Below are positions 35,991 to 43,018 of a stretch of DNA of 62,755 nt, in pieces (within the stretch, counting starts at the first letter, position 1; every line of letters starts with the position of its first letter). The stretch is from Pseudomonadota bacterium (GTDB lineage: Bacteria > Pseudomonadota > Gammaproteobacteria > Burkholderiales > Burkholderiaceae_E), in contig CAUJHG010000069.1 of the NCBI GenBank assembly GCA_963204785.1, forward strand, positions 1 through 62,755, given 5' to 3'. The notes beneath the pieces were generated by a model. It searched no databases. It had not been told where the DNA came from and saw only the letters and a list, made by a program, of their open reading frames with translations. Position numbers and translations under genes: made by a program.

Positions 35991-37102
35991 GCCGGGCCGG
36001 GCTTCGTGCGCGCCTGCACTTCTTCGCGTGGCTCGCCGTCGTTGCGCTGCTCGGCGCCTGCGCATCGCCCGCGCCGCGCACCCCGGGTGCGGCGCGCTCT
36101 GCCGGCGGCGGCTACTACCTCGACGACGGCCCCGGTGCAGGCGCTCCGGTCGACCTCGCCGCGATTCCCGATGCAGTGCCCCGTGACGAGCCGCTGCTGG
36201 CTCGCGCCAACCGGCCCTATCAGGTGTTCGGCCGCGACTACCTGCCGATGACCCGCCTGGAGCCCTACCGGGCGCGTGGCGTCGCGAGCTGGTACGGCCG
36301 CCGCTACCACGGCCGCCCCACGTCCAGCGGCGAGCCCTACGACATGTACGCGATGACCGCAGCGCACCCGACGCTGCCCCTGCCGAGCTACGCCCGCGTC
36401 ACCCATCTGGGCAACGGACGCAGCGTCGTCGTGCGGGTCAACGATCGCGGCCCTTTCCTGAACAATCGTCTGATCGACCTGTCCTGGACCGCCGCTGCCA
36501 AGCTCGGCTACGTGGAGAACGGCAGCGCCGAGGTCGAGGTCGAGCTGATCACCGCCGCAGCGACACCACCGGCGCCCCTTGCAGCCGGCCCTGCTGCCGG
36601 AGCCACGGGAGCCACGGGAGCCACGGGAGCCACGGGAGCCACGGGAGCCACCGGGTCAACCGGAACCACAGGAGCCACCGGAGCAGACGGGGCGACAGGC
36701 GCCGATCCGGGTGCGGTCCGTGCCGGCGCAAGCGATGCGGACGCCCCACCCCTGTCGCTGGCAGTGACGACGGTGTTCCCGGATGCCGCACCGCCAGCTG
36801 CTCAGCCGCCGATCGCCGGCTCCGGGGCCGCCGCACGGGCCTCGCCGCCGACCACGATCGCCCCCGCGACGCAGGGCAGCTTCCTGCAGTTCGGCGCGCT
36901 GTCCTCGGTCGACGCTGCCCAGGCGCTTCGGGAGCGGATCGCGCGCGAACTGGGCTGGCTGGCCGGCCGTCTCGAGGTCCGCGCCGAGGGCGGGCTGCAC
37001 AAGGTGCTGGCCGGCCCCTGGCCCGGCCGCGACGAGGCGCTCGCCGCTGCGCAGCGGGTGCGCGAGACCAGCGCCTTTCGTCCGTTCACGCTCGTGCGCT
37101 GA
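35987..37102 (+). CDS. rlpA: RlpA-like septal lipoprotein with collagen-like repeat and SPOR domain
   Basis: This is a 371-residue outer-membrane lipoprotein, probably a lytic transglycosylase acting on naked glycan at the septum. The signal ends in lipobox LGAC (Cys 25). The double-psi beta-barrel (about 95-190) contains GVASWYGRRYHGRPTSSGE, MTAAHPTLPLPSYARVTHL and VRVNDRGPF. A stretch of about eleven Gly-X-Y triplets, mostly Gly-Ala-Thr (about 205-237), then forms an unusual linker to the SPOR domain (about 293-371, FLQFGALSSVDAAQALRER). The start is a GTG at 35987 overlapping the previous stop. Family members usually have 230-350 residues, so the linker accounts for extra length. Confidence 0.92.
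   Translation: MSRAGLRARLHFFAWLAVVALLGACASPAPRTPGAARSAGGGYYLDDGPGAGAPVDLAAIPDAVPRDEPLLARANRPYQVFGRDYLPMTRLEPYRARGVASWYGRRYHGRPTSSGEPYDMYAMTAAHPTLPLPSYARVTHLGNGRSVVVRVNDRGPFLNNRLIDLSWTAAAKLGYVENGSAEVEVELITAAATPPAPLAAGPAAGATGATGATGATGATGATGSTGTTGATGADGATGADPGAVRAGASDADAPPLSLAVTTVFPDAAPPAAQPPIAGSGAAARASPPTTIAPATQGSFLQFGALSSVDAAQALRERIARELGWLAGRLEVRAEGGLHKVLAGPWPGRDEALAAAQRVRETSAFRPFTLVR
36599..36652 (+). repeat. 9-bp tandem repeat inside rlpA (Gly-Ala-Thr coding)
   Basis: Five exact copies of GGAGCCACG and a sixth ending ACC are followed by degenerate units up to about 36700. Read in frame, the whole stretch encodes Gly-X-Y triplets with Thr usually third. Because the unit is a multiple of three, slippage would change linker length without frameshifting. 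Confidence 0.9.
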
Positions 37103-37121
37103 CCCCCTGGAACCAGGCCGG

Positions 37122-37138
37122 CGGCGCGAAGTGCGCCG
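37122..37138. terminator. Hairpin between rlpA and rsmI (convergent)
   Basis: A 6-bp stem (CGGCGC/GCGCCG) with loop GAAGT lies in the 48-base gap between the two convergent stop codons. It has no T-tract. Confidence 0.3.
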
Positions 37139-37150
37139 ATGGCCGTCGCT

Positions 37151-38050
37151 TCAGTCCGCCTCGTCCGGATCCGGGGCCGAGCCGTCCGCGGCGCTTCCCC
37201 GCAATGCCAGCGCCCGCGCGTACAGCTCCCGGTGCGCCAGGCCGGTGAACTCCTGCGCGAGCTTCACTGCGCGACTGGTGGGCAGCTCGTCGAGCAGTCG
37301 CGCGAGCATCCGGTCGACCTCGGGCGCCGCAGGCCCTGCCTCGTCCGCGGCCTTCGGCGCGCAGCGGTCGATCGCGATCACGAACTCGCCGCGGCTGCGC
37401 TCGGGCTTTTCGCCCAGCCAGGCGGGCGCCTCGCTGGCCGGACCGCGCCAGATCTCCTCGAAGGTCTTGGTGAGTTCGCGGCCGATCGCGACCAGGCGCT
37501 CCGCACCGAAGCGGGCGGCGAGCGCGTCGAGCGTTCCGGCGATCCGGTGCGGCGCTTCGTAGAGCACGAGCAGGGCTGCGGCGGCGTCGGCTGCGGCGCT
37601 GACCACCTCGAGGCGGGCGTCGCGATTCCTGGGGCGCGCCGGCAGGAAGCCCTCGAAGAGGAAGGCGCCCTCGGACAGGCCGGCCGCCGAGAGCAGGGCG
37701 ATCACCGCGCTCGGCCCCGGCACCGGCTCGACGACGAAGCCCGCCTCGTGCGCCGCCGCGACGATCAGGTTGCCGGGATCGCTGATCGCCGGGGTGCCGG
37801 CGTCGCTGACCAGCGCCACCGAGCGCCCCGCCTGCAGGTGCCCGAGCACCGCGTCGGCAGCGGCGCGCTGGTTGTGCTCGTGGGCGGCGATCATCCGCGC
37901 CTGCGAGCCGACGTGCCGCAGCAGCACGCGCGACACCCGCGTGTCCTCGGCGGCGACCACGTCCGCGCGCCGCAAGGTCTCGGCAGCCCTCGGGCTTAGG
38001 TCCGAGAGCTGACCGATCGGCGTGGCCACTACATACAATCGACTGGTCAT
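37151..38050 (-). CDS. rsmI: 16S rRNA (cytidine1402-2'-O)-methyltransferase
   Basis: RsmI methylates the ribose of C1402 in the decoding centre of 16S rRNA with SAM. The 299-residue protein begins [20 protein letters not shown], where the family's LYVVATPIGNL motif is evident, followed by AAEDTRVSRVLLRH, SLVSDAGTPAISDPG, VPGPSAVIALLSAAGL, FLFEGFLPA and the C-terminal VAIGRELTKTFEEIWRG. The ATG at 38050 is chosen because the family starts just before LYVVATPIG; ten further residues upstream (start 38080) are possible. Its start codon overlaps that of the divergent yraN gene by two bases. This is the same neighbour as yraL/rsmI in E. coli. Confidence 0.95.
   Translation of the reverse strand: MTSRLYVVATPIGQLSDLSPRAAETLRRADVVAAEDTRVSRVLLRHVGSQARMIAAHEHNQRAAADAVLGHLQAGRSVALVSDAGTPAISDPGNLIVAAAHEAGFVVEPVPGPSAVIALLSAAGLSEGAFLFEGFLPARPRNRDARLEVVSAAADAAAALLVLYEAPHRIAGTLDALAARFGAERLVAIGRELTKTFEEIWRGPASEAPAWLGEKPERSRGEFVIAIDRCAPKAADEAGPAAPEVDRMLARLLDELPTSRAVKLAQEFTGLAHRELYARALALRGSAADGSAPDPDEAD
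38034..38039 (+). promoter_or_regulatory. Possible -10 element for yraN, inside rsmI
   Basis: TACAAT lies ten bases before the yraN ATG, within the first codons of rsmI on the opposite strand. A weak CTGACC at 38009-38014 is the best -35 candidate but the spacing of 19 is long. Confidence 0.3.
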
Positions 38051-38423
38051 GCGTTCTCCCCAGATGCCGCCGCGCACCACGGCACGCCAGCGCGCCGGCC
38101 AGGCCGCCGAGCAGCAGGCGCTCGATTATCTGACGGCGCAGGGCCTGCGCCTGATCCAGCGCAACTACCGCGTCCGCCTCGGTGAGCTCGATCTCATCAT
38201 GACCGAGGGGGCGGAACTGGTCTTCGTCGAGGTCCGCTGCCGCGCCGACGATCGCTTTGGCGGGGCGGCGGCCAGCGTCACTGCGGCCAAGCAGTCGCGC
38301 GTGCGCCGAGCTGCGCAAACCTTCCTCACCGAACGCTGCGGGCCCCGACGCTGGCCGCCGATCCGCTTCGACGTCGTGGCCATCGAGGGTGAACGCCTGT
38401 GCTGGATCCGCGGCGCCTTCTGA
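38049..38423 (+). CDS. yraN: YraN family (UPF0102) endonuclease-like protein
   Basis: This is a 124-residue protein of the UPF0102 family, a restriction-endonuclease-like fold whose function is unsettled. The conserved core is visible: [32 protein letters not shown] (the Gly-Glu-Leu-Asp-Leu-Ile signature), [33 protein letters not shown] and [10 protein letters not shown]. The Asp, Glu and Lys of a PD-(D/E)xK-type site are retained (GELDLI, VFVEVR). The ATG at 38049 overlaps the rsmI start on the other strand; an ATG at 38064 is an alternative. The SIS-domain isomerase and BON lipoprotein genes follow, as in E. coli yraN-diaA-dolP. Confidence 0.9.
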   Translation: MRSPQMPPRTTARQRAGQAAEQQALDYLTAQGLRLIQRNYRVRLGELDLIMTEGAELVFVEVRCRADDRFGGAAASVTAAKQSRVRRAAQTFLTERCGPRRWPPIRFDVVAIEGERLCWIRGAF

Positions 38424-38501
38424 ATCCGGCCCGAAGCCAGGCCGGCATCGTCGAGCCGAGGCCCGCGCCGCCAGCGCCCGGCCCGGCATCGACCGCGCCG
38501 C

Positions 38502-38507
38502 TATAAT
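38502..38507 (+). promoter_or_regulatory. Possible -10 element (TATAAT) before the SIS isomerase gene
   Basis: A perfect TATAAT stands in a GC-rich 91-base spacer, eight bases before the ATG at 38515. No -35 hexamer is convincing at the usual distance. An AAGG sequence between it and the ATG could serve as ribosome-binding site. Confidence 0.4.
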
Positions 38508-38514
38508 CGGAAGG

Positions 38515-39108
38515 ATGAGCCTCATCGCACGGGTCAGCCGCCACTTCGAGGAGAGCGCACAGCTCAAGCTCGCTTCGGTCGAGCACCTGGCCGGGCCGAT
38601 CGCGGACGCGGTCGACCTCATGGTCTCGGCGCTCGCCAGCGATCGCAAGATCCTCGCCTGCGGCAACGGCGGTTCCGCCGGCGATGCCCAGCACTTCGCT
38701 GCCGAGCTGGTCGGTCGCTTCGAGCGCGAGCGCCCCGAGCTGGCAGCACTTGCGCTGACCACCGACAGCTCCATCCTCACGGCCGTCGGCAACGACTACG
38801 GCTTCGAGGAAGTGTTCGCCCGGCAGGTGCGCGGGCTGGGGCAGGCAGACGATGTCCTGCTGGCGATCTCCACCAGCGGCAACTCGCCCAATGTCATCGC
38901 GGCGATCGCCGCCGCGCATGAGCGACAGATGCACGTGGTCGCGCTCACCGGCAAGGGCGGCGGGCGCATCGGCACGATGCTCGGCGAGGGCGACGTGCAC
39001 CTGTGCGTCCCGCACGATCGCACTGCGCGGATCCAGGAAGTCCATCTTTTGACCATCCACTGCCTGTGCGACGGCATCGACGCGATCCTGCTCGGCGAGC
39101 AGGAGTGA
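38515..39108 (+). CDS. gmhA: SIS-domain phosphoheptose isomerase / DiaA-like protein
   Basis: This is a 197-residue SIS-fold protein. It opens with a helix [19 protein letters not shown], then [25 protein letters not shown] (the sugar-phosphate loop [10 protein letters not shown]), [21 protein letters not shown] and [19 protein letters not shown]. This group includes GmhA, which makes D-glycero-D-manno-heptose 7-phosphate for LPS, and DiaA, the DnaA-binding initiator protein. Position between yraN and a BON lipoprotein matches diaA, while the motif set also fits GmhA. I cannot separate the two from sequence alone; the symbol is provisional. Confidence 0.85.
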   Translation: MSLIARVSRHFEESAQLKLASVEHLAGPIADAVDLMVSALASDRKILACGNGGSAGDAQHFAAELVGRFERERPELAALALTTDSSILTAVGNDYGFEEVFARQVRGLGQADDVLLAISTSGNSPNVIAAIAAAHERQMHVVALTGKGGGRIGTMLGEGDVHLCVPHDRTARIQEVHLLTIHCLCDGIDAILLGEQE

Positions 39109-39149
39109 GCGCTGCCCGCGCGGGCGCCATCAAGGCAGGAGAAGCACCC

Positions 39150-39800
39150 ATGAACATCAAGCGCGCCGTTCCGGCGATTTCGCGTGCCGCGATTGCCGGC
39201 TCCCTGATCGCATCCACGCTCGCACTGTCGGGCTGCTTCCCGCTGGCCGCCACCGGGGTGGCCGTGGGCGCGCTCGCCGTCGCGGACCGCCGCACCATCG
39301 GCGCGCAAACCGAGGACACCGGCATCGAGGTCAAGGCGGCAGGGCATCTGCGCCAGCAGCTCGAACACGCCGGCGGCATCTCGGTCACCAGCTACAACCG
39401 CAAGGTCCTGCTCACCGGGCAGGTGCCCGACGAGCGCAGCCGCACCGAGGCGGCCGCGATCGTCGGCCGCGTCGACAACGTCCAGTCGGTGCACAACGAA
39501 CTGAAGGTCTCCGGACGCGTGTCGATGGGCACCTCCGCTGCGGACGCCTCGATCACCGCACGGGTCAAGACCGCGCTGATCGACGCCCGCGACGTCCAGG
39601 CGCACACCATCAAGGTGGTCACCGAGGCAGGCGTGGTCTACCTGATGGGCATCGTCACGCGCGCCGAAGGCGACCGGGCCGCGCAGGTGGCCAGCCGCGT
39701 CGGCGGCGTGCAGCGCGTGGTCACGGTGTTCGAGTACGTGACCCCCGACGAGCTCGCGCGCATCGAGCGCGTGAACCGCGAGGAACAGAAGAAGAAATAG
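39150..39800 (+). CDS. dolP: BON-domain lipoprotein (DolP/YraP-like)
   Basis: This is a 216-residue outer-membrane lipoprotein. The signal peptide runs to lipobox LSGC (Cys about 28, in STLALSGCFPLAATGVAVG). Two BON domains follow: about 50-118 (DTGIEVKAAGHLRQQL, VLLTGQVPDERSRTEA) and about 128-200 (SITARVKTALIDARDVQ, VYLMGIVTRAEGDRAA). The tail is charged (RVNREEQKKK). The order yraN-SIS-BON equals E. coli yraN-diaA-dolP, where DolP binds anionic phospholipid at the division site and supports the BAM complex. AGGAGAAG lies upstream of the ATG. It lies 41 bases after the SIS gene and is likely in one operon with it. Confidence 0.9.
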   Translation: MNIKRAVPAISRAAIAGSLIASTLALSGCFPLAATGVAVGALAVADRRTIGAQTEDTGIEVKAAGHLRQQLEHAGGISVTSYNRKVLLTGQVPDERSRTEAAAIVGRVDNVQSVHNELKVSGRVSMGTSAADASITARVKTALIDARDVQAHTIKVVTEAGVVYLMGIVTRAEGDRAAQVASRVGGVQRVVTVFEYVTPDELARIERVNREEQKKK

Positions 39801-39916
39801 GCGCGCGCAGCCGGACAGCGGCGGCCTGTCCGCCGGTTCCGGCGCAGGTGCGCGGGCGCGCTGCATGGCCCGCCGGCCGCGCCGACGGGGCCCGCGTCTG
39901 TGGCAGACTCCCGGGC

Positions 39917-40843
39917 ATGAGCGACAGCGCGCCGACCCCCGTCTATGTGATCTCACCCTCGGGCGCGGTGGCGCCCGACGCCCCGGTGGAACGCGCACTG
40001 GCCAACCTGCGCCAGGCCGGCTTCGACCCGAAGCTGGATCGCGCCGCGCTCAGGCGCCGGCAGCGCTTCGCAGGCAGCGACGAAGACCGCCTCGCGGCCA
40101 TCGGGCGCGCGGCCGCGCAGGACGCCGGCATCGTGATGATCACGCGCGGCGGCTACGGCCTGACGCGCATCCTGCCGCAACTGGACTTCCGCGCACTGGC
40201 GCGGGCGCGCAAGCGCTGGGTGGGCTTCTCCGACTTCACCGCCTTCCAGTTCGGGATGCTCGCGAAGGCGAAGGCGGTCACCTGGTCCGGCCCCAACCTG
40301 CTGGCCGATTTCGGCGGCGAGTCCTTCGAGGCGCTCGATGAGATCACCGTGGCCACCTTCCAGGACGCGATGTCCGGCGCCCTCGAGATCCTCGGCTTCC
40401 GCTGCGCCGGCGCGTCCGGCGTGGAGGCGCGCGGCACGCTGTGGGGTGGCAACCTCGCGATCGTCTGCGGGCTGCTGGGCACGCCCTGGTTCCCGAAGGT
40501 CGACGGCGGAATCCTCTTCGTCGAGGACGTCAACGAGCACCCCTACCGCGTCGAGCGCATGCTCACGCAGCTGCTGCACGCCGGCGTGCTCGACCGCCAG
40601 AAGGCGGTGCTGTTCGGGCAGTTCGACGGCTATCGCCTCACCGAGGCCGATGCCGGCTTCGACATGCCTGCCGTGGTGAAGTGGCTGCGCACGCAGACCC
40701 GCACGCCGATCATCACCGGCCTGCCCTTCGGGCACGGCGGCACCCGGCTCACGCTGCCGCACGGCGCCGAGGTGGCGCTCGCGGTCGAGGGCCGCACCTG
40801 CTACCTGATCCTGGACGAACACCACCACCATCACGCGCACTGA
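39917..40843 (+). CDS. ldcA: LD-carboxypeptidase (peptidase S66, LdcA-like)
   Basis: This is a 308-residue cytoplasmic serine peptidase that trims the terminal D-Ala from recycled tetrapeptides. Family segments are YVISPSGAVAP at the N-terminus, ITRGGYGLTRILPQLDF (about 75-91), the nucleophile in WVGFSDFTAFQF (Ser about 107), GTLWGGNLAIVCGLLGTPW and ILFVEDVNEHPYRVERML with the Glu of the triad, and a late GLPFGHGG His. The C-terminus ends in an unusual His-rich tail (DEHHHHHAH). It starts at the ATG at 39917, 116 bases after the BON gene. Together with rlpA, the SPOR protein and mltB in this window it belongs to peptidoglycan turnover. Confidence 0.9.
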   Translation: MSDSAPTPVYVISPSGAVAPDAPVERALANLRQAGFDPKLDRAALRRRQRFAGSDEDRLAAIGRAAAQDAGIVMITRGGYGLTRILPQLDFRALARARKRWVGFSDFTAFQFGMLAKAKAVTWSGPNLLADFGGESFEALDEITVATFQDAMSGALEILGFRCAGASGVEARGTLWGGNLAIVCGLLGTPWFPKVDGGILFVEDVNEHPYRVERMLTQLLHAGVLDRQKAVLFGQFDGYRLTEADAGFDMPAVVKWLRTQTRTPIITGLPFGHGGTRLTLPHGAEVALAVEGRTCYLILDEHHHHHAH

Positions 40844-40916
40844 GCCACGGTCCGCCGACCCGCCCCGCGCGATCCGCACCCGGCGCCACGGCCTGCACAC
40901 CGACGACGCAACCGCC

Positions 40917-42995
40917 ATGACCGAAGCCCTTCGCCCCCTGTGGACCCCGAGCCCCGAGCGCGTCGCCCGCGCCGGGATCACCCGCTACCTGCACTGGCTT
41001 GCCGACACCCACGGCCGGCGTTTCGACGACTACGAGTCGCTGTGGGAGTGGTCGGTGGCGGACCCGGAGGGCTTCTGGGCGAGCATCTGGGACTTCGGCG
41101 CCGTCAAGGCGTACACGCCCTACACGCGCGTGCTGGGCGAACGCGAGATGCCGCACGCGAAGTGGTTCGAGGGCGCCACGCTGAACTTCGCCGAGCACCT
41201 GCTCGCGCAGGCGCGCCAGCCCGACGCCGCGACGCGCCCGGCGATCGTGTTCCGCGACGAGGCGGGCACCCGGCGCGAGCTCTCCTGGGCGCAGCTCGCC
41301 GCCCAGGCGGGCGCGCTGGCCGCCACGCTGCGCCGGCTCGGCGTGCGCCGCGGCGATCGGGTCGCCGCCTACCTGCCGAACCTGCCCGAGACCGTGGTCG
41401 CGCTGCTGGCGGTCACCAGCATCGGCGCGATCTGGTCGAGCAGCTCGCCCGACATGGGCGCAGCCAGCGTGCTCGACCGCTACCGGCAGATCGAACCCAG
41501 GGTGCTGATCGCGGTCGACGGCTACCGCTACGGCGGCAAGGCCTACGACCGGCGCGAGGCGGTGCGCGAGCTCGTCGAGCGCCTGCCCACGGTCGAGCAG
41601 CTGATCGTGCTGCCGCAGCTGGACGCCGGCCCGCTGCCGACGGAGTTCGAGTTCGCGCCCGCGCAGGCCGGCGCCGCCGGTTCCGCTGCCGGCGCACCGG
41701 GCGCCGCGCGGCGCGTGCCGGTGACCCGCTACGACGACGCGATCGCGCGCCCCGCCGAGCCGGAATTCGAGCCCGTGCCCTTCGACCACCCGCTGTGGAT
41801 CGTCTACTCGTCGGGCACCACCGGGATGCCCAAGCCGATCGTCCACGGCCACGGCGGCAGCGTGATCGAGACGCTCAAGAGCCGGCTGCTGTCGCTGGAC
41901 CTGGGCCCGGACGACCGCGTCTTCTGGTTCACCTCGACCAACTGGATCATGTGGAACTTCCTGGTGGGCTGCCTGATCAGCGGCAGCACCATCCTGCAGT
42001 TCGACGGCAACCCCGGCTGGCCCGACCTGGACACGCTGTGGCGCTTCGCCGCCGAGGAGCGCGCGACCTTCTTCGGCACCAGCCCCGCCTTCGTCACGAT
42101 GAACATGAAGGCCGACACCCGGCCAGGCGAGCGCTTCGACCTGTCGGCGCTGCGCACGCTGGGCTCCACCGGCTCGCCGCTGACCGAGGAGGGCTATCGC
42201 TGGGTCTACGACAACGTGAAGGCGGATCTCCTGCTGGCGGCAGTCTCCGGCGGCACCGACCCGGGCACCGCCTTCCTGGACGCCTGTCCGACCCTGCCGG
42301 TGTACGCCGGCGAGATGCAGTGCCGCAGCCTGGGCGTCGCGGTCTACGCGTACGACGACGCGGGCCAGCCTGTGTACGGCAAGGTGGGCGAGCTGGTCTG
42401 CGCGCAGGCGATCCCATCGATGCCGCTGTTCTTCTGGAACGACCCCGACGGCCGCCGCTACTTCGAGAGCTACTTCGACACCTTCCCGGGCCCGCCGAAC
42501 GTCTGGCGTCACGGCGACTGGCTCGAGCTGCGCCGCCGCCCCGAGTCGGTCACCGGGATCATCTACGGCCGCTCCGACTCCACGATCAACCGGCACGGCA
42601 TCCGGATGGGCACCAGCGAGCTGTACCGCGTGGTCGAGGACTTCCCCGAAGTGCTCGACTCGCTGGTGATCGACCTCGAGTACCTGGGGCGGCCCTCGTT
42701 CATGGCGCTGTTCGTCGTGCTGCGCGACCCCGCGCAGGGGCTGCCGGAGGCGCTGAAGAAGTCGATCCTCGACGCGATCCGCACCCGCTGCTCGGCGCGC
42801 CACGTGCCCGACGACGTCTTCGCGATCCCCGAGGTGCCGCGCACCATCTCGGGCAAGAAGATGGAGGTGCCGGTGAAGAAGATCCTGCTGGGCCAGCCGG
42901 TGGAGAAGGCCGCCAACCGCGACTCGATGGGCAACCCGGGCTCGCTGGACTGGTTCGTGGAGTTCGCGCGCACGCGCGGCGCTGCCCGAAGCTGA
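40917..42995 (+). CDS. Acetoacetate-CoA ligase (acetoacetyl-CoA synthetase)
   Basis: This is a 692-residue adenylate-forming enzyme that activates acetoacetate to acetoacetyl-CoA. The N-terminal ACAS_N domain begins WTPSPERVARAGITRYLHWL, with YESLWEWSVADPEGFWASIW, a landmark of AacS. The ATP motif IVYSSGTTGMPKPIVHGHGG is at about 298, FWFTSTNWIMWNFLVG follows, and the A5-like YAGEMQCRSLGVAVYAYD is typical for AacS. The C-terminal Lys lies in PRTISGKKMEVPVKKIL. The length of about 650-690 residues agrees. It would feed ketone bodies or PHB-derived acetoacetate into acetyl-CoA. It is convergent with the SNF2 helicase gene. Confidence 0.94.
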   Translation: MTEALRPLWTPSPERVARAGITRYLHWLADTHGRRFDDYESLWEWSVADPEGFWASIWDFGAVKAYTPYTRVLGEREMPHAKWFEGATLNFAEHLLAQARQPDAATRPAIVFRDEAGTRRELSWAQLAAQAGALAATLRRLGVRRGDRVAAYLPNLPETVVALLAVTSIGAIWSSSSPDMGAASVLDRYRQIEPRVLIAVDGYRYGGKAYDRREAVRELVERLPTVEQLIVLPQLDAGPLPTEFEFAPAQAGAAGSAAGAPGAARRVPVTRYDDAIARPAEPEFEPVPFDHPLWIVYSSGTTGMPKPIVHGHGGSVIETLKSRLLSLDLGPDDRVFWFTSTNWIMWNFLVGCLISGSTILQFDGNPGWPDLDTLWRFAAEERATFFGTSPAFVTMNMKADTRPGERFDLSALRTLGSTGSPLTEEGYRWVYDNVKADLLLAAVSGGTDPGTAFLDACPTLPVYAGEMQCRSLGVAVYAYDDAGQPVYGKVGELVCAQAIPSMPLFFWNDPDGRRYFESYFDTFPGPPNVWRHGDWLELRRRPESVTGIIYGRSDSTINRHGIRMGTSELYRVVEDFPEVLDSLVIDLEYLGRPSFMALFVVLRDPAQGLPEALKKSILDAIRTRCSARHVPDDVFAIPEVPRTISGKKMEVPVKKILLGQPVEKAANRDSMGNPGSLDWFVEFARTRGAARS

Positions 42996-43018
42996 CGCGC
43001 GCGCAGCCGCCGCGCCGA

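Noticed and set aside
36599-36705. Possible CRISPR-like array
   Set aside because: Units are 9 bp without spacers and are in frame with rlpA.
36549-36836. Antisense frame with Leu-Pro-Trp repeats opposite the rlpA repeat
   Set aside because: It is the complement of the Gly-Ala-Thr coding repeat, with no start signal or homologue pattern.
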